A DNA stretch of 22,701 nucleotides from Candidatus Portnoyibacteriota bacterium (GTDB taxonomy: Bacteria; Patescibacteriota; Minisyncoccia; Portnoybacterales; GWB1-42-6): NCBI GenBank assembly GCA_028717445.1, contig JAQUNU010000006.1, positions 1-22,701 of the forward strand. Reading direction: 5' to 3'. Of the stretch, positions 7,705 to 16,740 are shown piece after piece. Made by a program: the position numbers and the translations under genes. Position 1 is the first letter of the stretch; each line of letters starts with the position of its first letter. Under the pieces are notes generated by a model, which did not search any database, was not told where the DNA came from, and saw only the letters and a list, made by a program, of their open reading frames with translations.

Positions 7705-8419
7705 ATTTTTTTCTTAAAATTAAAGTGAAGCCGTTTTTTATGGTTTTATAAAAACCGGTTTTTTCCGCCAGCGTTTTAATAATTTTCAAAAATAAGCTCG
7801 CGAAAAAGAATTTTGAATCCCATCCTTCGTCAAATGATCCAGCCCGATAACGATAGACCAGTTTTTCCACTTGATAGTCTTTTGAAATAGGAGAAAATGT
7901 CAAATTATTTCCTCCCGAACAAAAATAGTCAATAAACGCTTGCGGATTATACGGTTTTATATGACTTAGGTCTTCATAAAAACCGGGCCACAAAAGCGGA
8001 GCGCTTATCGCCAAAATGCCCCCCGACGCCAAAACTCTATCGATTTCGCGCAGAAAACCATGAAGCCCCCCGGGGGTTAAATGTTCAAGTATATGAGAGC
8101 AATGCATGAAATAAATTGAAGCGTCAGGAAAAGGAAGCGGACCTGAAGCGTTATAAAGAATCGCGTTGCCATGGTTTTTGCTTAAATTCTCGACCGTTTC
8201 CTTGTTGCCGTCAAGCAAAAAAAGATTAGGACATTTTGATTGGGCTTTTAGAAATCTCGCGAAACCCCCGTCTCCGGCTCCAATATCAACAACAAGTTCG
8301 TCGCCCTTAGGCAAATATTTTGAAGCTAAATCAAAAAACGGCTCCCGTTTACTAGAAAGATATTCTCCTTTTAGAATATGCGATTTTCGCCAATTCCTGA
8401 TAACTGACAATAATTTCAT
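7703..8419 (-). CDS. Class I SAM-dependent methyltransferase
   Basis: A 238-residue protein. Motif I is LVVDIGAGDGGFARFL (D45 to about L56), beta-2 ends in LFLLDGN (D70), and the region YFMHCSHILEHLTPGGLHGFLREIDRVLASGGILAIS has the HxLEH and late Gly-Gly pattern of the Methyltransf_11 group. A longer start at 8452 is possible, but the ATG at 8419 makes a 4-bp ATGA overlap with the preceding gene, the usual junction in this locus, and the added residues have no family pattern. It is followed by the split glycosyltransferase. The acceptor is unknown. Confidence 0.88.
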   Translation of the reverse strand: MKLLSVIRNWRKSHILKGEYLSSKREPFFDLASKYLPKGDELVVDIGAGDGGFARFLKAQSKCPNLFLLDGNKETVENLSKNHGNAILYNASGPLPFPDASIYFMHCSHILEHLTPGGLHGFLREIDRVLASGGILAISAPLLWPGFYEDLSHIKPYNPQAFIDYFCSGGNNLTFSPISKDYQVEKLVYRYRAGSFDEGWDSKFFFASLFLKIIKTLAEKTGFYKTIKNGFTLILRKK

Positions 8420-9210
8420 TTTAAAATAATTCCAAAATTTCGATATGCGCAATCAAATTTATGTTTATTTTTAACCAAAAATTCTTTAAATGCGTTATTC
8501 CAGCCAATGTCGTCGGAAAGCAAAAAACCGGCTAAAGGAATTTTCGGCCAAGCCGCTTCAAATTCAAATTTCATATTTTCATAGCTATGTTCGCTGTCGT
8601 GATAAAAAATATCTATTTTATCAAATTTACCGATCAGCCCGGGAAGTTCTTTTCTTGACTCTCCCAAAATCAAAGTCCAGCGGCTTCTTAAATATTCCGG
8701 AACCAGCCAGCCAGGCTGTTTGCCTTCGGGGACAAATCCGCAAAGCTCTTCCTTCCCTTCTCTTGTTAAATAAGAAGCGGGGATTTTGCCCGAATAGTAC
8801 TTGGGCAGATCTATTGAATAAAGACGTCCTTTTTTGTTCTCGTCCATCGCCTCAAGAATAATCCACGAAGATCGCCCGCTGGCCACACCGGTTTCGACCA
8901 CAACATCCGGCTTTATCGCCCGGACTAAAGCATAAAGAATCATGCAGTCAAAATCGCCCGAATGCCCGCTTGAAAATTTCTGCCGAAACAATCCTTTTTT
9001 CTTTCCTTCCTCCAAATAATTTCCCGCCTTCGAAAAACCGGGTAAATTGGAGAAAAATTCCCGCGCGACGCTCAAATCTTGCTTGAAAAATAAAAAAGGA
9101 AACAAATACTTATGCTTGTAGCAGAAATTTTTTAAAAAAACTAAAAATCTTCCCCACGGCCTATCTTTGTTTTTTTTATAAAATAATTTAAATTTCGTGA
9201 AAAAATCCAT
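8416..9210 (-). CDS. Methyltransferase family 24-like / cephalosporin-hydroxylase-like SAM-dependent methyltransferase
   Basis: A 264-residue protein with about 85 residues of basic and hydrophobic leader before the fold. The SAM-binding strand is VVVETGVASGRSSWIIL (E106 onward), followed by GRLYSIDLP, and the region FDKIDIFYHDSEHSYENMKF contains the YHDSEHxY motif (203-210) and then GFLLSDDI (228-235). These His/Asp positions are typical of the Methyltransf_24 group, to which TylF- and rhamnosyl O-methyltransferase-like metal-assisted enzymes are related; sugar O-methylation is a reasonable guess. The start at 9210 overlaps the GT2 stop by 23 bp; this is unusually long for the locus but no other start suits the frame. 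Confidence 0.82.
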   Translation of the reverse strand: MDFFTKFKLFYKKNKDRPWGRFLVFLKNFCYKHKYLFPFLFFKQDLSVAREFFSNLPGFSKAGNYLEEGKKKGLFRQKFSSGHSGDFDCMILYALVRAIKPDVVVETGVASGRSSWIILEAMDENKKGRLYSIDLPKYYSGKIPASYLTREGKEELCGFVPEGKQPGWLVPEYLRSRWTLILGESRKELPGLIGKFDKIDIFYHDSEHSYENMKFEFEAAWPKIPLAGFLLSDDIGWNNAFKEFLVKNKHKFDCAYRNFGIILK

Positions 9211-10105
9211 GCCGTTTTATTTTAATATAAATCTTTTTTGCCAAAAAAGCGATTGCCAAATGCTTTAGATAGATAAAATTTAAGGGCTGATTTTTCCAAC
9301 TTAAATAAAGATTCTGGCGCGTTTTTTTAAAATCCCCTTTCTCGAAATACAAATCCGCCAGCTGGAAGTATCTTAAAGCCAGCGATCTTTTTTGTTTCAG
9401 ATATTCAGAGTAATGTTTTCTGATTAATGTCTCAAAACCGGAAATAATGTTATCCAAATTCTTCTTTCCGCCCATATGTTCCCCGTCTCCCAAAACATTT
9501 ATTTTCACGAGCATTTCCTTAATTGAATAAAAATCAGTCAATCTAGCCATCCTTAACTCCAAATCCCATTCCTGATTTTTTTTAAAATCAACATCAAAAT
9601 AACCGCCTTTTTCCTTTAACTCGCGCCGCATCATGACGGAACTTGTCCAAATAAAACACTTTTGCAACAGCTCGCCAAAAGGCCTCACAATCCCTTCGTC
9701 CCGGTGTATTTTTGTTTTCAATAGCCGGCCGCTCGCATCAAAGAGGCCGATTCCGCAAAAAACAAGCCCCACGGCCGGACCGCTCGAATCAAGCGCCTTA
9801 ACTTGTTTTTGCAGTTTAGTCGGCAGCCATTCGTCATCGTCGTCCAAAAAAGCGATAAAATCGCCGACAGCGCTTTTAATGCCCGTGTTTCTTGCAACTG
9901 CCCCTCCGCTATGTTGGCTATGTCTGATATATTTGATCCTCGGATCGTTAAATAAACGAACCACATAATCAGAATTTTGCACCGGACAATCATCCACGAC
10001 AATAACTTCAAAATCTTGAAATGTCTGCGCCAAAACCGAATTAATCGCTCTTTTAAGCAAAGATGGCCGATCGCGAGTGGGAATAATGATTGAGACTCTA
10101 GGCAT
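9188..10105 (-). CDS. Glycosyltransferase family 2
   Basis: A 305-residue soluble GT-A enzyme. It starts RVSIIIPTRDRPSLL, has VIVVDDC (35-40) in the nucleotide-binding strand, SGGAVARNTGIKSA (66-79) and the metal-binding DDDDEW (88-93), the DxD region, giving a standard GT2 head. The C-terminal third is helical and basic and lacks clear membrane segments. It should add one sugar in the assembly of the locus's glycan; donor and linkage cannot be told. It starts 2 bp after the stop of the upstream GT4 gene and overlaps the following methyltransferase gene, so it is part of the same transcript. Confidence 0.92.
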   Translation of the reverse strand: MPRVSIIIPTRDRPSLLKRAINSVLAQTFQDFEVIVVDDCPVQNSDYVVRLFNDPRIKYIRHSQHSGGAVARNTGIKSAVGDFIAFLDDDDEWLPTKLQKQVKALDSSGPAVGLVFCGIGLFDASGRLLKTKIHRDEGIVRPFGELLQKCFIWTSSVMMRRELKEKGGYFDVDFKKNQEWDLELRMARLTDFYSIKEMLVKINVLGDGEHMGGKKNLDNIISGFETLIRKHYSEYLKQKRSLALRYFQLADLYFEKGDFKKTRQNLYLSWKNQPLNFIYLKHLAIAFLAKKIYIKIKRHGFFHEI

Positions 10106-10107
10106 AA

Positions 10108-11127
10108 TTAATTAAGACTCGTTTGAAAAATTTTTTCTAATTTCTCCGCTTGTTCATCCCAGGTCGGCAGCTTTAAAACGAAATCGCGCCCTCCCTGAGA
10201 AATTTTTTCTCTTAATTTTTGATCCAATATCAATGCTTCCAGTTTGACGCGCAAATCTTCTTTATTTTTTCTTTCCGCCACTAACGCGGTCTGGCCCTCA
10301 AAAGCAAAATCCCGCGAGCCGCCGTTATCGTATGTGACAACCGCACACCGGCAAGCCATGGCCTCCAAAGATGGCAAACCAAATCCTTCATCCCAGGAAG
10401 GACATAAAAATATATCGCAGGAAGAAAAAAGCCGGGTTCGATTTTTCGGTTGATAATAATATTCGTCGGTCGGAAGGTCTATCTTCTTGACCCTGGCGCC
10501 AAAAACAACCAGCTCCACGCTGGGATATTTATTTTTTAGTTCCCGCGCAAGCTGAATTCCTTCGCGACTCCCCTTCCATTCATAATTATGGTGCAAAATA
10601 AGAATCCGAATTTTATCTCTCTTGCGAAGGCCTTCGACCGGAAAAAAAATGCCGCGATCAACCGTATTTAAGAGAAGATGGGCATTGACGCCAAAATCAC
10701 GCGCCAGCATTTCTTTTAACCAAGAAGAGACAACAATTTTTTCCATCGGCAATTTATAAGCAACCGAAACTTCATCGGCATTTCCATGATAAAGCCGCTC
10801 GTCATGTTGGACAAAATGGAATTTTTTGCCTTTTGATAAAGGAAAGAAAGAGAGGGCTAATGCCGGTTTCCACGAATCAGCGACCAAAATATCGGCATCG
10901 GGAATATTTTCAGGCGTGAAATCGCCCACGCGGACAACTTTTGCCGCCAACTTCCCGAACCAACGCGGCTTTATGGCCAAAAAATTAAAAAGAGATCTGG
11001 TCCAATTCCGGCTTTTGACAATGACTCTGACTTCATGGCCATTTTTTGCCAATAAATTCGCGTAGGTTAAAATCACCCTGACTCCGCCCGAAATCTTCAA
11101 ATGGGGAAGCAAAAAATTAATTTTCAT
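10108..11127 (-). CDS. Glycosyltransferase family 4 (GT-B), canonical EX7E
   Basis: A 339-residue enzyme with two Rossmann-like lobes. The N-lobe opens INFLLPHLKISGGVRVI, the Gly-Gly loop that contacts the donor or acceptor; the C-lobe has LILHHNYEWKGSREGI and the full EX7E motif DEGFGLPSLEA (E247 and E255), followed by VVTYDNGGSRDF. FVQHDERLYHG near 105-115 resembles the rhamnan-synthesis WsaF-like GT4 group, so a deoxyhexose donor is possible but unproven. Its ATG overlaps the stop of the preceding methyltransferase (ATGA). This is the most canonical GT4 of the window and serves as a contrast to the split gene at 5677-7637. Confidence 0.92.
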   Translation of the reverse strand: MKINFLLPHLKISGGVRVILTYANLLAKNGHEVRVIVKSRNWTRSLFNFLAIKPRWFGKLAAKVVRVGDFTPENIPDADILVADSWKPALALSFFPLSKGKKFHFVQHDERLYHGNADEVSVAYKLPMEKIVVSSWLKEMLARDFGVNAHLLLNTVDRGIFFPVEGLRKRDKIRILILHHNYEWKGSREGIQLARELKNKYPSVELVVFGARVKKIDLPTDEYYYQPKNRTRLFSSCDIFLCPSWDEGFGLPSLEAMACRCAVVTYDNGGSRDFAFEGQTALVAERKNKEDLRVKLEALILDQKLREKISQGGRDFVLKLPTWDEQAEKLEKIFQTSLN

Positions 11128-11765
11128 TTCAAAATGGCTTTAACAATAAACTGATAAGCAAAAAGGCCGGGAAATATGCGGCCAAACAATTTAGCGCCTC
11201 TGGTCGGAATATGGTGCCTGGTTTTTAAAATCCTAAATCCACAATCTCCAATCAGACGCTCCAAGGATTGCCAAGTAAAAAAATGGATATGACCTCGGTC
11301 CAGCAGACCCTCTGAATGATATTCAAAATTGCCGAAAAAGATTTTTAGGCGATTTTTCCAAAAAAGAAAATTAGGCACTGTAATAATAAGTTCAGCGCCA
11401 GGCGCCATTATCGCCTTGATCTTATCCAATAAATCTTCCGGATAAAATAGGTGTTCAAGAACTTCAGAAATGACGATCCCGTTAAACTTCAATCCTTTTA
11501 ATGCCGCCGGCCATTCTTCGAAACTCCGGCTGACATCAAAGCGAAAAACCTGATCTAATTTTTGACCGGCGCGTTGAGCCGCGTCTTGCGATATTTCAAT
11601 GCCAAAAACCGCCGCGCCTTTTTCTTTTTTTATGATCTCTCCGAGTTCCCCGCCCGCGCAACCGATATCCAAAATCTCCTCTGCGGAGCCGAGCATTTCC
11701 AAAATCGCTTTCTTTCTGAAACGGTTTATTTTATATTCTTTTTTTTCGTAAAAATCATTTTGCAT
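11124..11765 (-). CDS. Class I SAM-dependent methyltransferase (Methyltransf_23-like)
   Basis: A 213-residue protein with motif I EILDIGCAGGELG (D33 to G42), the acidic end of beta-2 in FGIEIS (E57), then NGIVISEVLEHLFYPEDLLDKI and PGAELIITVPNFLFW, the sequence of elements seen in ubiquinone/sugar-type small methyltransferases. It has the short, single-domain form with a C-terminal amphipathic stretch. It sits between two GT4 genes, starting 3 bp after one stop and overlapping the next start by 4 bp, so it likely modifies the growing glycan. Substrate unknown. Confidence 0.9.
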   Translation of the reverse strand: MQNDFYEKKEYKINRFRKKAILEMLGSAEEILDIGCAGGELGEIIKKEKGAAVFGIEISQDAAQRAGQKLDQVFRFDVSRSFEEWPAALKGLKFNGIVISEVLEHLFYPEDLLDKIKAIMAPGAELIITVPNFLFWKNRLKIFFGNFEYHSEGLLDRGHIHFFTWQSLERLIGDCGFRILKTRHHIPTRGAKLFGRIFPGLFAYQFIVKAILK

Positions 11766-11768
11766 ATT

Positions 11769-12809
11769 TTATAAAGTTTCCAATAGTTGCCGGCCTATAA
11801 CTTTTGAATTCGACGATTCTCTAAAAATTTCTTGCGCGCCCGAGCCAAGCCGGCTCCTTAGCGCATCGTTCGCCTCAAGCTCCCTGATTTTATCCGCCAA
11901 ATCAGCCGGGTCAGCCGGCCGACAAAGCAAAATATTTTTAAAATTCACAAAAATTTCTTTTATGGCGGGGGTGTCCGAAGAAATTATCGGCTTTCCCAGA
12001 GCCGCCGCGTCGTAAACTTTATTGGGAATAACTCTTTTCGTCTTTGGAGTGTTGCCAAAGACTCCTAAACAAACGTCGGCCTGGACCATGGCCATTACCA
12101 GCTCCATAAAAGGACGACGCGAAAAAAAAGAAATATTTTCAAGCCCCAGCTCATCAGCCAGCTTTCGGTCATCGGCATAGGTTTGCCCGCTGCCAACCAT
12201 AATAAATTTTATATTACGCTCGTTTTCCAGAATTTTTGCCGCTTTAATGATATAGCGCGCGCCCTGAAGCGGAGTATACATGCCGTAGAAAAAAACGCTG
12301 AATGTCGCCTCGCTGTTTTTTTCCGGCAATGCCTTAAAATCAATATCCGATCCCACTAAAACTCTTCTGAATTTTTCCCTTGTAACCCTAAATTCATTGG
12401 AAAAATACTTAATATGCTCGTCTGTGTCAAGCAAAATCAAATCCGCCAAAACGCAGGCGATCTTTTCCGTCCACCAATAATATCGAGCGCGCAGGCTCGC
12501 AGGCGAAATCAACCTTGAGTCGAAAACATACTTATCATAAAAAGAATAATACGCGTCCCAGACGATCTTTTTTGAACTTAAAATTTTAGCCAACCAGACC
12601 AGCCGGCTGTGAAAAGATTGCCCGACGATCAAGACATCATATTTATTTTTAATGCCCCGGTGTTTTTTATAAAGATCCCAATATTTTTTCAAGCCTTGTT
12701 TTTGCGAACGGCATTCCAAAACTATGACGCCGTTTTCTTTAAGGCCCCTCAATAAAATCCGATTCCGGGAATATTCAGAATCATAATCGCCAAAATAACA
12801 AATGGTCAT
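11769..12809 (-). CDS. Glycosyltransferase family 4-like protein without a classical EX7E motif
   Basis: A 346-residue GT-B protein. It begins TICYFGDYDSEYSRNRIL and has VFFYGMYTPLQGARYIIKAA at the start of the C-terminal lobe, then FIMVGSGQTY and, in place of EX7E, NKVYDAAALGKPIISSDTPAIKEIF. That KxxxYDAAALGKPII arrangement is a known variant of the donor-binding loop in GT4-like proteins of surface-polysaccharide loci, where the usual glutamates are replaced. Activity is likely retained. Overlaps the upstream GT-C gene by 4 bp (ATGA). Donor and acceptor are unknown. Confidence 0.88.
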   Translation of the reverse strand: MTICYFGDYDSEYSRNRILLRGLKENGVIVLECRSQKQGLKKYWDLYKKHRGIKNKYDVLIVGQSFHSRLVWLAKILSSKKIVWDAYYSFYDKYVFDSRLISPASLRARYYWWTEKIACVLADLILLDTDEHIKYFSNEFRVTREKFRRVLVGSDIDFKALPEKNSEATFSVFFYGMYTPLQGARYIIKAAKILENERNIKFIMVGSGQTYADDRKLADELGLENISFFSRRPFMELVMAMVQADVCLGVFGNTPKTKRVIPNKVYDAAALGKPIISSDTPAIKEIFVNFKNILLCRPADPADLADKIRELEANDALRSRLGSGAQEIFRESSNSKVIGRQLLETL

Positions 12810-14179
12810 TGCGGTTGTTTTTTTATAAAATATTTACTCCAAACCGCCGCCCCTCCCGCCACGGCCAGTATTATATAGAAAGGATAGATAGGCGTGGCAT
12901 ATCTGGGAAGACCGTGAACGGCGCTGTAAAACGCATTAAAATAAACAATGACTAAAAACATCCAACCAAGGCGCCCGAAATTTTTCCAATTTTTCACAAT
13001 CGCGTAAATTATGAGAAAAAAAACGGTTATCCAAGCCAGCCGCAAAGAAACAAGCAAACCGGCCTTGACCGGCCATGGAATCTGCGGAAAGCGGCCTTCG
13101 GCAAAAGTAAAATAAGCCGATTCATTTCCGTTAAAAATGCGTTGAGGCACTATCGGGTTGTTAAAATCCACAAAGGCTAGCAATGAGATAAGCACGTATT
13201 TATGCGGCTCTTCTATTATTTTTTTTACGCTTTCTTTGGTCATAATTTCATTAATCTGATATATATCATGACCTTCGTCCCGCAGTTGATTTTCCCGGCT
13301 GTTTACCGCCCAATATTTCCTAAATGCTTTCATTTCTATATCGGGATAAATTTTTTCGGCGAAATAATAACCGGCGATGTGTCCCAAAAAATATTTATGA
13401 ATCTCCGGATAAAGCCGGTCCATCAAATATGTCCTAACCGACAAAATAGAGCCTGTTCGGGGAACAATGGCCAGGCCGGTTTCAGCTTCTTTGATTTTGT
13501 TTCTAATCAACCAAGGAGAAAGCGTCAGCATAAAAGCGAAAAAAAATAATGAAGCTTTCCAAATTATCGATTTTAAGGGAAGCTGCTTTTTAAAAAGGAT
13601 AAAGAATCCGGCAATTATAAAAATAAATAAAAACTGCATTGTGGAACTAAGCAGGGTCATTAAGCCAAGCATGATTCCGGAAATGACAAAAAATCTGCTT
13701 CGTTTTTCTCGCGAGCCCCGATTCAATGAATAAACCATCAGCACGCAAAGAAAAACCAACAAATTTTCCCGATACAGAACGCCAGTGAAATTAGCCAAGC
13801 CATAGAATGCCGCCGAAAGAATCCCAGCGACAAGCCCTATTTTTTCGCCGAAGATGCTTCTTGCCAAAAGATATATCAAAACTGCGGTCAATCCAAAAAT
13901 AAACAGCTGCACAAATTTAACCGCGTCGATATTATGATTAGTCGGCCAAAAAATAGCCGCCAAAAAAAACGGGTAAAGCGGCTCCACGTAAGTTGGTTGG
14001 CCATCCTCGGTGTAGGTATGTCGGGTTAAAATATCGGTCGCGATCGCGTTATAGTAGACTTCGTCTCCGCCCGTATTTATGCCCTTAAAATAAGCCCGAT
14101 GGTTCCAAAAAAATCCGCTGGCCAGAGCTAAAAGAAATATTAAAATCACCGCGTTTTTTTTGTTCAGCAAAAATTTCAT
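12806..14179 (-). CDS. GT-C membrane glycosyltransferase (PMT_2 / ArnT-like)
   Basis: A 457-residue polytopic protein with about ten hydrophobic segments. After the first membrane helix comes GINTGGDEVYY with the acidic pair D39-E40 in the first extracytoplasmic loop; this D/E is the catalytic signature of GT-C enzymes such as PMT and ArnT, which take a sugar from a polyprenyl-phosphate donor and add it outside the membrane. A longer periplasmic-type loop follows mid-protein, and the C-terminus has a final pair of helices around PRYATPIYPFYIILAVAG. It pairs logically with the polyprenyl-phosphate GT2 at 448-1323 that could make its donor (inference). Overlaps the upstream GT4 stop by 4 bp. 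Confidence 0.88.
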   Translation of the reverse strand: MKFLLNKKNAVILIFLLALASGFFWNHRAYFKGINTGGDEVYYNAIATDILTRHTYTEDGQPTYVEPLYPFFLAAIFWPTNHNIDAVKFVQLFIFGLTAVLIYLLARSIFGEKIGLVAGILSAAFYGLANFTGVLYRENLLVFLCVLMVYSLNRGSREKRSRFFVISGIMLGLMTLLSSTMQFLFIFIIAGFFILFKKQLPLKSIIWKASLFFFAFMLTLSPWLIRNKIKEAETGLAIVPRTGSILSVRTYLMDRLYPEIHKYFLGHIAGYYFAEKIYPDIEMKAFRKYWAVNSRENQLRDEGHDIYQINEIMTKESVKKIIEEPHKYVLISLLAFVDFNNPIVPQRIFNGNESAYFTFAEGRFPQIPWPVKAGLLVSLRLAWITVFFLIIYAIVKNWKNFGRLGWMFLVIVYFNAFYSAVHGLPRYATPIYPFYIILAVAGGAAVWSKYFIKKQPQ

Positions 14180-15351
14180 GAGTTTATGAAATCAATTATC
14201 CTTTCCGCGCGGCTCGCCCAAGTGTGTCGCCGCGCATCCGAGAGCGCTTGCTGCGCCAATTTTTTTGCCGATTCGTAATTTTTTAAAGAAAAATCGAGCT
14301 TAAAAGCCAGGTCGTTTTTTATTTCCGGATTATATAGAATAGCGTTTGTCTGATTTAAATAATTTTTTAAAGCCGGCGAATCGTAACCGACGATAATCTT
14401 ACCTGCCGCCATGAATTCAAAAACCTTAATCGGAGAAGTCGTTTGATTAAATTTTCTTATCCACGGAAAAGGAAGAACGGCCACATCTATGGCCCGCATA
14501 TACAAAGGGATTAAATCGTATCGCGTTTGACCCATAAAAAAAATTCGCTTTGCATCGATTCCCAGTTCCGCGGCCTTTTGGCGATATTCTCCAACCAAAT
14601 GATCCGGCCCGCCAATAATTAAAAAAATAACATCGCCCCTTTTTTGCGCCAAGACGGCAAAATTTTCGATTAATTCGGGGATGCCTTTTTCCTCCCCCAT
14701 TGTTTCGAGCCGACCGATATAACCAATTATAGAAGGATTTAGAGGCAGAGACAATCGTTCTCTGGCTTCGCTTTTTGTTTCTTTTATCTGAAAATAATCA
14801 AAATCCACTCCATTTGGCGCGACCAAAAATTTATTGTTCGGAATTTCATAATGTTCCTGGAGATATTCTCTTGTCCCCGGAGAATTGGTGATGATTTTTT
14901 TTGAGCGGGCCATGGCTCTTTTTATCCAGCGCCTGGGGCGCTGACTCCTGTAATCATGAATTTCCGCCACGGGTCGGCGCCAAAAAGATAAAAAATATAA
15001 AAGCACGTAATCGCGGGAATAGAAAATATTTTCTTTTGACCGCCGCGCGAAAAAAAGGAAGGCCGCCGCGAAAAAGGCAAAAGACAAATATTCAAGGTAA
15101 AAACAGAATTTCTTAGGCAATATTTTTATCCAAAAAAGGTCAAAACAGAAAATTTTGGTTATCTTGAACTTCTTTTTAATCCCATAGTATTCAAAAGGAT
15201 CTTTTTTTAGCCCGCCGATTCTAAACGGAACAATCAATTCGATTTCCGATAGCTTATTTAAGGACGCGAAAGCTTCGCACATTTTCATTATCTGCAGGCC
15301 GTGCGCTTTTTCGGTCGGAATTCTGGCATTGACGGGATAAATCAGTTTCAT
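14176..15351 (-). CDS. Glycosyltransferase family 4, first gene of the minus-strand operon
   Basis: A 391-residue GT-B protein opening KLIYPVNARIPTEKAHGLQI, an N-lobe signature (RxPTEKAHxxQ) of a recognised GT4 subgroup. The C-lobe contains VAPNGVDFDYF, IGYIGRLETMGEEKGIPELI, FLIIGGPDHL and, at the donor site, SPIKVFEFMAAGKIIVGYDSPA, a variant of the EX7E loop keeping the second glutamate. Basic and hydrophobic stretches near residues 80-100 may associate with the membrane. It is transcribed away from the flippase gene at 15478 and its ATG is preceded only by weak AAGA-type purines, so the start rests on family length. Confidence 0.9.
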   Translation of the reverse strand: MKLIYPVNARIPTEKAHGLQIMKMCEAFASLNKLSEIELIVPFRIGGLKKDPFEYYGIKKKFKITKIFCFDLFWIKILPKKFCFYLEYLSFAFFAAAFLFFARRSKENIFYSRDYVLLYFLSFWRRPVAEIHDYRSQRPRRWIKRAMARSKKIITNSPGTREYLQEHYEIPNNKFLVAPNGVDFDYFQIKETKSEARERLSLPLNPSIIGYIGRLETMGEEKGIPELIENFAVLAQKRGDVIFLIIGGPDHLVGEYRQKAAELGIDAKRIFFMGQTRYDLIPLYMRAIDVAVLPFPWIRKFNQTTSPIKVFEFMAAGKIIVGYDSPALKNYLNQTNAILYNPEIKNDLAFKLDFSLKNYESAKKLAQQALSDARRHTWASRAERIIDFINS

Positions 15352-15477
15352 ATATCTTGTGGATTTATTCTTGAACTAAGGAATCTTTACGAAGGATCAA
15401 ACTTCTTTTTTCTTATGCATTTTCGTAATTCCGTAAAAATACTGGCTTTAATTTAAAATTTGTCTTAAAATTTATTT
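15352..15477. promoter_or_regulatory. Divergent intergenic region, presumed promoters for the minus operon and the flippase gene
   Basis: This 126-bp AT-rich gap is the only divergent junction in the window, so promoters for both directions should lie here. On the plus strand TAAAAT at 15466-15471 is a possible -10 box, ending only 6 bases before the ATG, which would give an almost leaderless mRNA; the matching -35 region (TGGCTT, 15443-15448) is poor. On the minus strand TTGATC (15395-15400) is a possible -35 box, with no convincing -10 box. No Shine-Dalgarno, operator repeat or riboswitch-like structure was seen. Confidence 0.4.
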
Positions 15478-16740
15478 ATGATTGATTACGCTAAAATAAA
15501 ATTCTTGGGATTGCTCCATTGGAGCGAGAGATGGACGCAAACCGATATGGTCTATCTCGCCAAAGGCGGTTTTTGGCTAACTTTTAATAAAATAATCGGG
15601 ACAAGCACATCCCTGGCTTTGGCTATGGCCTACGCCCGCCTCCTGCCTCAAGAAACCTACGGCTTATACAAATATATCCTTTCGATCATGGGCATTATCA
15701 GCATTATTGCCTTGCCCGGAGTTAACAGCGCGATTCAGCGCTCGGTGGCTCTAGGCCTGGAGGGATCGGCCAAGGAAGGGCTGAAAACGAAAATAAGATG
15801 GGGATCGCTGGCCGCTTTCGTCGGAATCCTAACAGCTCTTTACTACTATTCTCAGGGTAACCGCACGCTCGCTTTCGGCGTCATTATTGCCTCTATTGCC
15901 GTGCCTTTCATAGAAAGTCTATCAGTTGCCTATCCGATTATGCAAGGCAGAATGAAATTCAAAGAACTTTCTATTTTAAGTTCGCTGCGTCAAATTGTCA
16001 TTCCTTTTTCGCTAATCATCACTCTTTTTTTCACCAAGAATCTTCTGATTTTTCTTGGAATATATTACGCGGTTACGATTTTAAGCGATGCTTTTATTTT
16101 TATTTTTTCTTTCCGGAAATTAAATTCCGAACGCGATCCCGAAAGCCATTCCCTCTCCTTGCATCTTTCTGTTATGAATATCATCGGCCTTGCCTCCGGA
16201 TATCTGGATAAAATTCTGACGTGGCATTTCCTCGGCGCCGGTGCTTTGGCGGTTTATTCTTTTGCTATCATACCCATTGACCAAGCCGAAGCTTATTTAA
16301 AATCCAGCTACACGCTCGCCTTTCCCAAAATCGCCGCGCAGGAAACCAAAGTCCTAAAAAAAACCTTGATTCCGAAAATAATAAAATTTTCCATAATTTT
16401 AATAATTCCGGTCGTCCTCTATATTTTAATTGCCCCTTTTCTTTACAAAGTTTTTTTTCCTCAATATATTGAATCAATTAAATATTCACAGGTTTTCGCC
16501 CTGACTTTGCTTTTTTTTCCCCAAAGAATGATCAGCCAGCTGCTTTTGGCCCAAGCCAGAAAAAAAGACTTATATATTCAAAATACGGCCATGCCCGCGA
16601 TCAAAATTATCCTAATGGTGCTTCTGATCCCGTTATTCGGGATATGGGGAATGATCTGGGCAAATTTCGTTTATTTGACCCTGGCCGGCGCTTTGCTTTA
16701 TTATTTATTCAAGAACCTCAAAGACGACCCAATTCAATAA
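15478..16740 (+). CDS. Wzx-like lipid-linked oligosaccharide flippase (MOP/PST superfamily)
   Basis: A 420-residue integral membrane protein with about a dozen hydrophobic helices. The N-terminal segment KGGFWLTFNKIIGTSTSLALAMAYARLLPQETYGLYKYI has the pattern of the polysaccharide_synt family (small residues, then LPQExYGLYKY) that defines Wzx-type flippases of the MOP superfamily. It would move an undecaprenyl-linked glycan across the inner membrane. It is a single plus-strand gene between two minus-strand operons, and its last 23 bases overlap the 3' end of the kinase gene, with no strong terminator behind it. No Wzy polymerase was recognised nearby, so the polymer pathway is incomplete in this window. 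Confidence 0.88.
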   Translation: MIDYAKIKFLGLLHWSERWTQTDMVYLAKGGFWLTFNKIIGTSTSLALAMAYARLLPQETYGLYKYILSIMGIISIIALPGVNSAIQRSVALGLEGSAKEGLKTKIRWGSLAAFVGILTALYYYSQGNRTLAFGVIIASIAVPFIESLSVAYPIMQGRMKFKELSILSSLRQIVIPFSLIITLFFTKNLLIFLGIYYAVTILSDAFIFIFSFRKLNSERDPESHSLSLHLSVMNIIGLASGYLDKILTWHFLGAGALAVYSFAIIPIDQAEAYLKSSYTLAFPKIAAQETKVLKKTLIPKIIKFSIILIIPVVLYILIAPFLYKVFFPQYIESIKYSQVFALTLLFFPQRMISQLLLAQARKKDLYIQNTAMPAIKIILMVLLIPLFGIWGMIWANFVYLTLAGALLYYLFKNLKDDPIQ

